From contig CM049311.1 of NCBI GenBank assembly GCA_026874595.1, positions 70,226,453 through 70,290,452 of the forward strand: a DNA stretch of 64,000 bases, given 5' to 3'. Of this stretch, positions 40,801 through 53,350 are shown piece by piece (positions within the stretch are counted from its first letter, which is position 1; each line of letters opens with the position of its first letter). This stretch comes from Sipunculus nudus. Taxonomy: Eukaryota; Annelida; Sipuncula; Golfingiida; Sipunculidae. The position numbers and the translations under genes are program-made. The notes below the pieces were generated by a model. That model did not search any database. It was not told the DNA's origin and saw nothing but the letters and a program-made list of their open reading frames with translations.

Positions 40801-43800
40801 CCTTCAATAGTTAAAATACTGAGTTGGTGAATATTGTTCCCACTGTTCTATCTAAATCCATTATGGTCTTGTTAATAATTCACACATATTAGCTAATTTC
40901 AGCCTAATTTATGTTCACTAGATAGCAGATACACATTTTGCTATTTGCTAAATTTCAGTCACCTAATTGCAGTGACTTAAGTTCAGGTATCTTAACAGAT
41001 GTTTCAGGGCCTTCTTTCCTTAATAAAAATATGAAGTATGTTATAAGTTCTAGATCCAATGTTACAATATGTGCACATTTTTTAAGGGGTGACATGGGGG
41101 GGGGATCAATGACCAAAAGCCCCAACTTATGATAAAAAAACCTTAAATAACAAATAAAATTTTGAATTCACAAGTCAACACTGAGAAACATGTATATTAA
41201 TAATTATTTATTAATTTTGTTTAAGTTTGTTGAATTAATGTATATGTTCAGCAAGCTATATTTGTAGTTTTCAGCTGTAAAATACCAATGTTTAACATGA
41301 ATATTTTATTATTATATTTAAGACATTCACATAAGATGTAAAATTACAAAATTAATATGACAGGAGTCCAACCAATGATATTTTTATAGAATATGAAATA
41401 AATTCATAAAATATTAATTATTATGGACTTACAATGTTTTACAAATTGATTAAAGGCCAGCTGGGTAAATACAGTGTAAATGAACTTAGCCTAGGAGTAG
41501 ATTAGGATTCTGATCTAGGCTGGTCTAGTTTAAAATCAGTCCACCACAGGATTGTAAACTTGACCAGCTCACATAAAAATTCTAATCTTGGCTGGCCCAG
41601 TTTAAAATCAGGCCAGACTAGATTTAAATCCTGAAGTTTTCACCACAGGATTGTAATCTGGACCGGCCCAGATCAAAATTTTAATCTGGGCAGGCCCAGT
41701 TTAAAACTGGTCTGGCCCAGGTTAGAATTTTGATCTTGGCCGTTCCAAATCAAAATTTTGATCTGGGCTGGCCCAGTTTTAAATTGGGCCAGATTCTAAT
41801 CTGGGCCTCAACATGTACATAATGATATGCCTAATTTCAGGCTGATATATCAAATCCCTCCTGAGAAATAAGCAGGGACATACACTGTGCAAAAATTATT
41901 GTAGGTGGCCCCACCAGTCTTGTATACAACAAAGCTATCTGATATGTAAAAATATGTACATTTTCAGGCTGATATATTAAATCCCTCCTGAGAAATAAGC
42001 ATGTATTTACACTGAGCAAAAGTCATTGTAGAAGGCAACACCAACTTTGTATACCAGAAATCCATCAAATGCATGGACAAGTCAAAATGTCAGCAGTGTG
42101 CAAAATTAACGCCTGACCCCTGGAAATGGCAAGTAGTTTCTCAGGGGAACTGTAAATGTCATCCAGGCACCAGACCCCTTTTTTGGCATATATTTTTTTA
42201 CCAACAATGTTACTCTGACAAAAACAAGCGACTGTTTCCCACCAGAGGTCTGCTGACAGTTGTTACGTTACCCAAGTGACACCTAACGGAGAATACGCCT
42301 CCCTTTAGATTTCTTGCTCCGTAATATTTCCATATATGGAAATAATAGTGGTAAAATATGATGACGAAAAGTTGTTGCATACAGTGTCTTAGACTGTTAG
42401 CACACTCCCACTCCTCCAGGCCAATCATTTTTTTTTCTGCCTGAGACATGTAGATTAATAACAACTTGGAACAAACAATCATACGGGGTCAGTTGGTATT
42501 AGCCATATTGACACTAGAAAAATGTGGCACGCGCTAGACCAGTCCAGAAAAATGTGAAGCGGGCTACATTTTAACTTGCGTTCTTACTGTGCTGGACCAA
42601 GTGACAATGTAGAGCGCACTACCCTGTCAAGTTAGGCCCCATTGCACTTGGCCCAGCCTAGAATCTGCACTGCGTTTACAATCAGATAAATACTGCAACC
42701 TAGCGCTGTCTAGATTGGATTCCCCCTTGTGCGCATGGGTAAATCCCAGTCTCAGACCCCATCTGGCACACACTGTAGAACCAACTCAACTGGTGGTCAA
42801 ATGTAGCTCGCTCCAGACAGAAAATCCTTGGATCTGGCTCGTTTGGGGGACTTGGCGCACACTAAACGATGTAGAGCCCTCCAGGAAAACCTGGGTAAAT
42901 GGGGCCATTCTGTGGGGTCAAGCAATTTTTTTTGGGTGCCTGACCATGTTTCAGGTGGATAAAAAAATTAACTGTGCCCTGGTCAGGCCAATTCATCACA
43001 CTTCTCTTGGGTCAGTTGCAGAGGGCTGACCAAGCGCAAGAAAGGAAGGCAGTTGTCCCCAGTGAACTGGAACAAAATACTGGCTCCAGCTACTGCCCTG
43101 AGTAAACTCTTGACCTGCACCTGGGTGCACCTAGTGAACTCTTGACCTGCACCTGGGTGCACCTAGTGAACTCTTGACCTGTACCTGGGGGCACTGTGTG
43201 AACTCTTGACCAGTTGCATAATCTGACACAGTTGGCAGTCTACCAAAGCTATAAATATGTCAAAACTGACCTTTGGCTAGTTGCCAAATCTGAAATAGTT
43301 GTCAGTCTGCCAAGCTATTTATAGTGTTACAAAGACAAATTGCTCAGGGGAAAAATCTGGGCCGATCCGGGATTCGAACCCATGTGGGTGGTGCACAAGT
43401 CAGGCGTACCAACCGCTTCGCTAGAAAAGCAAGCATCACTAGCGAGACAGTTCAGTCCGCTTTTATGTCACCCCGTAACACACCCCCTCTTCTGCTATCA
43501 GAACAAGACTAATTATCCCAGGAGTCACACTTTGGTGAGCTTATACCCTGGGCCACAAAGTTTTCTGTCATCCCGGATGAGCCCCCATTTCGTTACAAAG
43601 ACAAATTGCTCAGGGGAAAACACTGGGCCGAAATGGGTGGCGCACAAGTCCGGCGTACCAACCGCTTCGCTAGAAAAGCAAGCTTCACTAGCGAGACAGT
43701 TCGGTCTGCTTTTATGTCATCCAGTAACACACCCCCTCTTAAGAGCGTTCTACTATCAGAACAAGACTAATTATCCCAGGAGTCACACTTTGGTGAGCTT

Positions 43801-46800
43801 ATTCCCTGGGCCACAAAGTTTACTGTCATCCCGGACGAGCCCCCATTTTGTTTCAAAGACAAATTGCTCAGGGGAAAAATCTGCGCCGATCTGGGATTCA
43901 AACCCATGTGGGTGGCGCACAAGTCCGGTGTACCAACCGCTTCACTAGCAAAGCAAGCTTCACTAGCAAGACAGTTCAGTCCGCTTTTATGTCACCCCGT
44001 AACAATAGATACAGACACAATCTTGGCCTGTTGGTAAATCTGTTTACACATACTGAAAGACTTTTGCTACAGTGCTTATTCTCAAGCTGACATATTCATA
44101 AGATTTTTTTTATCAAAATGTTTAGAATAATAAAGATGCAGTCCTTTCATTGTTAAAGGGCCAATAATTCTGCCCAAAAATCATTTAAGTAAACTTGAAC
44201 AAAGGTCTCATAAGGATCATTTTTGTGCAGTGTTACAAAAGTTGAAAACAGTTTTGCAGAAGAAGACTATTGTAGCCCTCAGTTTGAAATAGGCTTACTA
44301 ATGGCCACATGACTTACATGAGCTTTCTATTTCCATACCAAAAATCAAAGAACCCCATCTATTCTTATACAATTGAAAGAACCCTACCCTTGGATTATTC
44401 TTGTGAAAAATTAAATAATTCAGCTTGACAGTTTCATCATTTTTCATTTTTATACTGAAAGAGGTTAAAATTATGAGGTTTTTGCTCGTAAAAAAAACAG
44501 GTTGATGTAGGTGGTGCCACAATAACTGCAATTTCAAATACAATTCATGTGACCAACATTTGAACAAAACCTGGTGATGCTAGCTCCAGTTGTTTTGTAG
44601 ATTGTTATGTTAGTATGTTTACTTGGCCAAATTACGTAATTTAAATTCCTGTAACTCAGTAAAAATTCATCAAACCAAAACCATTTGAACAAACTTGAGT
44701 GTCTCTTGGATCATTTTTTTGTGATATATTGAACAATTTGGCTGAATGATTTCAGAGAAGAAGATTTTCAAAGGTTTTTTAGCTTTTCCCTCTGTTAATG
44801 TAAGTTAATGTAGATGACACCACAAAGATCTAAATCCCAAAACATTTGATATTTGACAGGTTTTGGATAAAATTTGGGAATGCTAACCTCCACTATTCCT
44901 GAGATAATGTACTGATGACCCTTGTACAAAAAAGGTTAACCTAGGTGACGCCACCAATACCTCAAATTCATATACAAGTCATGTGACCAACATTTGCATA
45001 AAATTTGATAATGATAGCTCCAGCCGTTCCTGATATTGTAATTTTAGTAATAAGTATCCTTTTTTTACCAAATGACTAAGTTCAGCTTCCTGTATCTCAC
45101 CAAACCTGAACCATTTGAACCAACCTGCGAGAGCTTGTTTAAGATATTATTTCTGTGAAATATTGAACGATTCGGCTGGACAATTTCAGAGAAGAAGATT
45201 TTAAAAGGTTTTTTTAGCTTTTCCCTATAAAATCTAAGTAAACGCAGATATAAAAAAAATAAGAAAATCCAATAGTTTTTTAGGCGACTGATTTTTTGCA
45301 TAATATTTGATGATGCTAGCTCCTGCTGTTTTGAGATAGTATGGGTTCACGTATGGAGGATGGTATGACAGATGTAGAAGATGCTACACCATCACATAGG
45401 CTCACAGGTTCTCTAAGTACATTGGCAGGAAAATCAAAGTCGTCTCATACATCTCATACTCATACGTCTCATATGAGCAAGTGGATTCAACATTAACCTT
45501 TACCTTTATAATCTTTTACGTTGATCGAAATTCCCCAAATGTTTGTCCATTGTAAACAGGATTTATTTCAACTGACTTCAAATCCTGTTTTTTTTTAACT
45601 CTGTCACCTGAGAGCACCAATACAATGAATCTTCATGAATATTCATTTGCATTCAGCCAATGGTGCCCTAATGACCTCCAATGATTCTCATTTACTTTAA
45701 TAAATATACTTACACTACTTTTCTCAGCACTAAAAGTTAAGACACTTTGTGAAGGAGAATGATTTTGTCAGGCATATGAAAATACTGATGTATGGCAAGA
45801 AAAAGCTAGATGCTTCTTGCCTAACCTGGCAAGTACTTGGCAACTGTTGAGCCCCATGTTAATAGATATACTGTCCCCAGCATGTTTTTTTTCACACTCA
45901 GCACACAAAACTTGATTTTACATAATTATGTTTGTGGGTCATTTTTTTGGAAGCCAAATTAGCAACAGCAATTTTTCTTTTCATAATGACCAATAAGTAA
46001 AATCTCAATAAATTTATATTAGAGGTCATGAACTCTGATACTGAGTCAATCCAAGAAATATATTAGAAAAACAATTAGCTGCAATATGCTGTTCATTATT
46101 TTATGGGGGAGAATGTTACACAGATTAGTGTATATTTAGGCTTAAACTTGACCTGATATCAAATAGTATTTAAAGTTGATACACTTTGGCCATGTCATTC
46201 AGACCCCACCCTCCCCCCCCCCCCACACACACACACAAATATAAAAAAAAAATAATTATAAAGTATACTTCATATTTTTTTTTTATCTGAAAATTCAGAG
46301 AGCAAAAATGTAAATAAAAGTGTAAACAAGGTCCACAGTGTTTTCTTAACATATACACTGAAAACATACAGCTGTGTCTCATAACACACAGAACTCCCCC
46401 TTCATGTAACTGTACCTAATTTATTATCATGTACATGTATATAATCTCAGCTTTCTTCCTCATAAAGGTTATACCGATCTCACAGAGTGATCAAAGCAAA
46501 ATTTCTTTGAAGTGGGTACTCTTTTAAGGTTGATAGTTGTAAACTATGTACAGTGCTGTCCTATGTTATTATGCACCCGTCTTCTTTGTTGAATGTTCAC
46601 ACCAAAGCACCAAATCTTATTTTCCATATTGCACACATTGTAACCGTTATTTTTTATGAATAACTGTATAAATACTGCACATGTATTGCTCACACCAGCA
46701 TAATTCGATGGACTGCAAGTGCCACAGGGTGTGTTGCAATAAGGTGACTTAAGTCATGTAGGTGACTTAAGCCCAGGGGCATCTGTGTGTCACCATGGTA

Positions 46801-49800
46801 ACCATTATGACGTCACAATTGTAACCATGGTATCTAGGCCCCCAACAGGGCTTAGATGTTCAAAGTATACCTTGGTTACTGGGATCATGCCATCCATAAT
46901 ATATAAAATTTCTCTATTGATCAAATAACAGCAGAATTGTATGGGCTGTAAGTTTCTTTAGATCATATATTTATACACTGGTATAAATCCATCACCCACT
47001 GAACTGTACAGTATTTTAGTAATTAAATGAACTACATGTGGTAGTTTGCAGTTCTGTACCAATCACTGTTGGCTCATTTGATTTAATTGCAAAATATGTT
47101 CATGACTCAGAAATGAGACTTACCTTAAATTCAGTCAACCAATCATATCCAATCAGTCCAAATTAAGCCCTGAATGCCAATCACCCCTCCCCCCCAAAAA
47201 AACTAAATTTATCATTTCACTGGACTGAAATGTTCAACACATGATTATATTATCAATCATACTCATTTTGCAACTCAGTAAATTGATGAGGTTTAATAGA
47301 CATTTTAATAGACTTTCTTAAGACAATTATTAATAAGTATTATATTCTGTTAATTTTACCTTTAAAAAAATACTGTCAACATACATGTGCATTGTGGGCA
47401 ATGATGCTGACAATTAGAATAGTTCATATTGTTGGAAACCATTGAGAAATTAAAAAAAAAATGTATATTTGTTGACCAGTTCCATGATGCAGTTTTTTGG
47501 TATTTTATATGTATAACATATCCTAGTGCTAACAAAAAACTGATAATACAGCTTTGATAAAAGCCACCATGCCCTCTTTGACAGGTATACCTCTCTGCCT
47601 GTTATGGGCATGTATCATTTAGCAGATTAAAAAAAAATACATCAGTGTGGAAATTTGAATTTAAAAACACCCCACTCTGAATAGTTTGGAAAAAGAAATT
47701 ACTAACTGTAAGAGAGAGCCATCACATTTATTGTTCCATCACTGTTGTGTAAGATGAATATTTAATCTGATTGATGGCCCTTAGAGCTATATCAGATATA
47801 TGCATTAACTGACACATACCTTTCCATTTGACACCAGGGAACACGTATTCCCAATGTGATCGAGAGACCATTTTGATAACAAGTGTTTTACAGTATACTA
47901 CAGCAACCAGCAAATACTGTTATGTTACCTTGTATGAGCCACTGGCTCTATGCCAAAAAAAGTCAGCTGATTGGACCTGAGCCAATCTTGGTATGTGTCA
48001 ACCCAAACAATAGGGTTTACTGTGGCTCAATGCCACATGTTCACAGCCAATGTGGATCAGCCCTTTTAAGTACTTCATCTCAAAAATCCCAGCTGGATTT
48101 AAGAAGCTAAAATTAGTAATATGCCTCAATGTATGAGTTCATGTTTTCATCCTCCATGCTGTAAGCCTACAGGTGTGATACACAGATCACTGGTGAAATG
48201 ACACCTCTGTGCTGACAGATCAAGTCATTTAAGCCAATCAATGATATCCCTGGTGTGCTGAAGTCAATGTGAATAAACAGTTAAGGGCTATGCCACCAGA
48301 GAAAAACATTATTATTAGCATCATGGACTTTTCATTCTGTACTACAGCTCTAAATTTAGCCTGGTCAATAGGCTTGTGAATTGCTCGGAGTACTGCAGTT
48401 GATTTTATCACTGATTATTGCCTTCCAATTCAATTCTCAAATCATTTACTGAAAATAATCATTTTCTGTCAGGGAGGCATTTCGAGTGACAGATTTCTTC
48501 TTACATGATACTAATATGAACATTGTAATGTAATCCAGTATTACTGAAGACCAAGTTACAATGAAATATCCTCATGATGCACATGTACGATTTTTTGTAA
48601 AACAATATAGTAAGTACTGCTTCATTATATATTGTGTATTTGTAATTACCTCTGACCTGGAGATCATTAAGTAGGAAAATGCAGTAATATAAATTGACAA
48701 TTTCAACTCTGATTTGACTTTTGATAAATAACTGGCTTTGACAAAATGGATTGTTTTATTACTACGCACGTCTATCGGCTTGTAAATTATGAAGTTCAAC
48801 AGAATACTACTGTAATAACAGAAAATAAATCTGATGACCTGCTTCAATTAATGAGAATAAAAAAGCTTTAAAACTAGTTACATAATAAATAATTTAAAAT
48901 AAACTGTTACTAATGATAAGATTACAACCTTTTTTCAAGAAATTTTGCCTATCCCCCCCCCCAAAAAAAATCTCTTTTTTCAAAGAAATAATAATATTTA
49001 GCTATTAAGTGTTAATACCACCCCAACAGATATCCCTCTTTACTGACATTTCATGCCCATGCATGAGGCTGTAACTACAATATGGGTGACCCTTTATTAT
49101 GAATGTTGAGGACACAGGTCTGCATGTTGTTAAGCATGGATTAAATATCAGATTCAGCGTTATAAACAACTCAAGAAAGCACATGAAAGCATGTCTATAC
49201 ATGCACCAGTCTGATGCAAACATCACAGCATGTCAAAGCTAGCAGTGAATTCCTTCTGCATGCAAGGGCACTGTGAGTAAACATACTTTGAACATATGCA
49301 GAGCTGTATACATGTGCAATCTTGTAGCCTACCTGTAACTTTCATTGAGTAATACTGTGTATAGTTACAATTATATATCTGGGCCCCTAACACTTAATTA
49401 TGCCCAACCTCACACTCCAGGCCATGTGTACACAATATAATACATATTTACAAATAATATATATACAATTTATTATTTTTTTATTATTATTTCTATTATT
49501 TTAGTCCACTATGCAGGCCTCAGAAATATCTGTTTCAGGTCTTGAACTGCAGGAAACAATGCAAAGTGTGTAATGGGGGACATTTCCATTATTTTCCATT
49601 AATCTTGAGAAATTAGGCTTTAATTTTTTCGCATGGCCTTATGCAGCCTTATCAATCAGAAACTTTATGTATACCTTGTATCAAGCAGGTATCACGGGAC
49701 TGAGGTAATAAGACGTTAAGAGGGGATAACAGGTTCTACTGACATTTCACAACTTTGTCACTGATGTACTGGTGGGGACCAGGATGGACACTTTAACACC

Positions 49801-52800
49801 TGAAGTCCAAAACCTTAACCATAAGGTGACATTCTACCCCAGCAGGTTAATACTGATGTCATGTCCAATCACAGGTGCTTGAACTGCTATTAATTATAGT
49901 ATTAGTATATATTTCAGTTTAATTTGTTCCTTTTCTGGTTCATTTACTTATAACTATTACTTATCTAGCATTTTCCCCGTGTTTTTTTTTTTCACTATAT
50001 GGTCGATCTCTTTATTATTTACTTAATATCTGAGATAGGCTGGCAAGAAGCCCCATTGTCAGATCCGACAGCTCCGATAAAGTTTAGGTAAAGACTTTGT
50101 CCCTAAGACACTGGGATTGACAGAAAACTGCTATCTGGTGGTCGACATGAGTGGGTAATACTACCATACTTAAACTGACTAAAATTCAGGGCCTTCGAAT
50201 TAAAGTGATCAGTTGATCACAAGCCCAGTATATAAACAACATTTTACTGAAGGTGGAATTGATCCATCTACCTCTTGCTACTTACAATCTTAAAACATAT
50301 AACCTACACTTAACATTTGAAGAACTCAACACACGACTTACCATGTGGTCAACAATCATAAATATTGACTTAAGGACATCAAAGCTCTTTGAGTTTGATA
50401 AGACAATATTAAAACATGGGTAGTGATGAACTTTTACACTATAATTAATTAATTGATGAGCAAAAACCAATCTTTGACTGATGGACTTCCTGGTCTTGGG
50501 TCCATCATATTCTTTGTGATAACATATATCTGACTTGCTTTATAAAAACTGCCCCGGCATCATTTCATTAATAAAACACCGTCAGTATATATCTAATCTG
50601 ACCTAATAAAAGAATTTATCATCTGGTTCAAAGATAAACACCGGCCAAATTGTGCAAGGTCTACCTGCTAAAAAAGCAAGCCATGCCGTGAAGTGGTTGG
50701 TTCTAACAAAAAAGATGTTTTTTTTTCAAATATCTAAATGTAAAGGTAGGGTTACTGGTCTGACTCCAGAAAATGTTATTACACTTTGCATTCCTGGTGT
50801 TTCAGGCCTGCTCATACTTGTAGCTTTTCTTGGCCTCCAGTAGAGCATATAATATGCAGTAGAGGGTTATCAGTGTAACATATGGTCAGGAGTCTTAGTG
50901 CAGGAAAAGTGGTCTAAGGTGAACACTTACCCATCACCTGTCAGTCTAAACTCCTTTGTACTTAAAATTACAAATTATAACTCCACGTGCAAAATAATCT
51001 AGAGAAAGCAACTTCACTTGTGCCTGATTATTATTCCAACCACTTATTTAATCTAATCACATTTTCCTTGCCTTTTAAGTGTCACAAAAATTGTTGAACC
51101 CAACCTTTTCCCTTTGTAGATATCATGTGTTAAAACACTGTTAATATAATCAGAATGACAGGCATGTACACTTTCCAATTTATCTGGCCGAGGTAAAATT
51201 TTTTTTATATATTATTCATTCATTCTCTATTACATATGTTTATATACACATTAAAATTTTATGGAAAATGTTAAAAAAATTTCCTTAACTTCCTTTTCTT
51301 CCGAGAAACTTCCCAGAAATTTCCCTAACTTCCCTAGGAAGGAAAGAAATACCTAACTTCCTGAAAGAATGCCAACCCTGCCAGTGAGCCTCTAAACTAT
51401 ATCTTGAGCACAATAGATTGTCTCAACATTGCAGTATGCCCTGTCAAAGTTGACAGCTCACTGAGGGTTTTAGGGTGGCACATGCATAAAATATTAATCA
51501 AAAGTTTGAAACAAATCAATTTGCAGGTTATGAAATTTGAACAGATTACAATTGATCTGAGGGATGGCAATCCAATGCATTGACTTTATGATTGACTGTC
51601 ACACCCCAAATGGGCAGTACCGTAGATCCGCGTTTTGCTGCCACATGTCGTCTAATGACCGCACCCCATGTTCGTAAAATATCTGGAAGGCTCCTTCACT
51701 AGAGTAAAAAATTCCCTAAACCTTACTTAATGGCCGCACCACATTCTCACAACGTTCCATTGCCGAGTGGTGTGCTGATATGCGGTCAGGCATAACAGTT
51801 TTGGGAAACAGTTGCAACTGTGTATTTTGCTTGGCTTTGCTAATTAATTAATTTAATTAATTGGTTAAACAGCCTGATCTACCCAATTAGAATAGATGAC
51901 TCATCCAAGACGAATCCTAGTAGGGCCACGAAATTAATTTGACACATCACTGAATGTCAGAGAATCTTGCGCCTTTAACTAATTAGCTAATTAAAGTTCA
52001 ATGGGACATCAAAGCATTGTATGGCACGACGGTTATTTAAATATTATTCAGACATTATACATCGTTGGTCATTTAACAACAAAACATTTAAATAAACTTC
52101 ACCCACGTCGGTGATGATATTGCCAGAAGACCTCGGGTTGTGCTGATCATAATATATGCAAAATGGTGTCCGAACCGTCCGACGGCAAAACATACCACAT
52201 AAAATGATTACGGAACTACCGGGCCTTGGGGTACCTTGCGCCTTTACCCTGGCTAATTAAACTTCAATGGGACATCAAAGCCAACGGTACTCTTTGTGAT
52301 GACTTTTATTTACACTCAAAACAACGTCAGTCAACCTTGACAAAAATTTTGAATAAACGAATCCCGCGTCGATGTTCAGACAGCCTGTACGCATACTCCC
52401 AGGGTCCTGCTGATCATAATATATATGCACACAGGTGCCCGAACCGTCTGCTAGCAATACGTGCCTTATTAAAGGATTATGGAACTAGCTGGTGAGGATA
52501 TGACTTTTGAGCGCCATCTATTGACAATGTGATGAACGAAGAAGTATCTGAACGTGAACGCAGGTTAAATTGCCGAAGAACGTATGGCCTTTGATTATCT
52601 TTTGTTTTACAGTTTATTTTAAAAGAAATGATATGTTCAAGAAATATCTTAAAATAATGTTATACCGGTATTGCTGCCATACTCAAATATAGGTACAACC
52701 GTTAGTCTGGTTAGAGTGCATAATTTGGCGAGTGAATATCGATCTTTTATCAATCATTGCGTGAAAATGGCCGGTGTTTATAACTGACTCAGAAAAGTTT

Positions 52801-53305
52801 TATAATACATATGAGCCTGATTAAAATATTAATTTTACATTTAATAAAATTAACAATGAATAAAATTAATATACAAATATGCAGTATCATAAAATATATA
52901 CGTTCTTAGTATTCACTTCCTCCTTCCTCAGCCTATTATCGCCCATTGCGTCTCGGCGGGCCGTCGAGTCTCTTTTACATGTTTGAATTTAGCCTAACCT
53001 GCGTTTAATAGCCGCATCCCTTGTCGAGAAATATTAGTCACGTTTTTAGCTGCAAGTCTTATTTTATTGCCGCGGCGGCAAAATGCGGATCTACGGTATG
53101 CGAGCTGTTACACCATAGCAAAACAGGCCATTTGCTCATACTGTAAGTTTTAACACATTAAGATTCAAAGAAATATAAATAAAATAAGGTGAAACATAGT
53201 TAATTGTATAACATCATGTTATAATGATTTTTTTCAGGAATATAATAACTATTTGATTGTCACACAACTTAAATTCCTCATTTTCCTGTCGCATTTATTC
53301 TAAAC

Positions 53306-53350
<45 letters not shown>

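Larger units (their letters stand above)
39284..45418. mobile_element. Composite element with GCGAACCTGTG-type ends, copy B, heavily invaded
   Basis: Same module order as 28224-30990: AACAAGGCCTACAGCCTGTG start, GGTGGCGCCACC block (39480-39770 and 41820-42080), CTTGACCTGCACCTGG minisatellite (43080-43200), TATAAATA part (43240-43325), 'TTGTAC..AAAGG' and 'ccaaac..gaaccatttgaac' units (44140-45340), end CACAGGTTCTCT. It is interrupted by a 2,035-bp foldback element and by three SINE units. 42100-43020 has no counterpart in copy A and remains unexplained. Confidence 0.6.

Noticed and set aside
43325-43471. Functional tRNA gene on the minus strand
   Set aside because: A and B boxes are present but no acceptor stem or consistent cloverleaf can be drawn, and the unit is repeated with SINE-like flanks.
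43324-43948. Plus-strand frames of up to 202 codons as a gene
   Set aside because: They run through the tRNA-derived SINE array and repeat with it.
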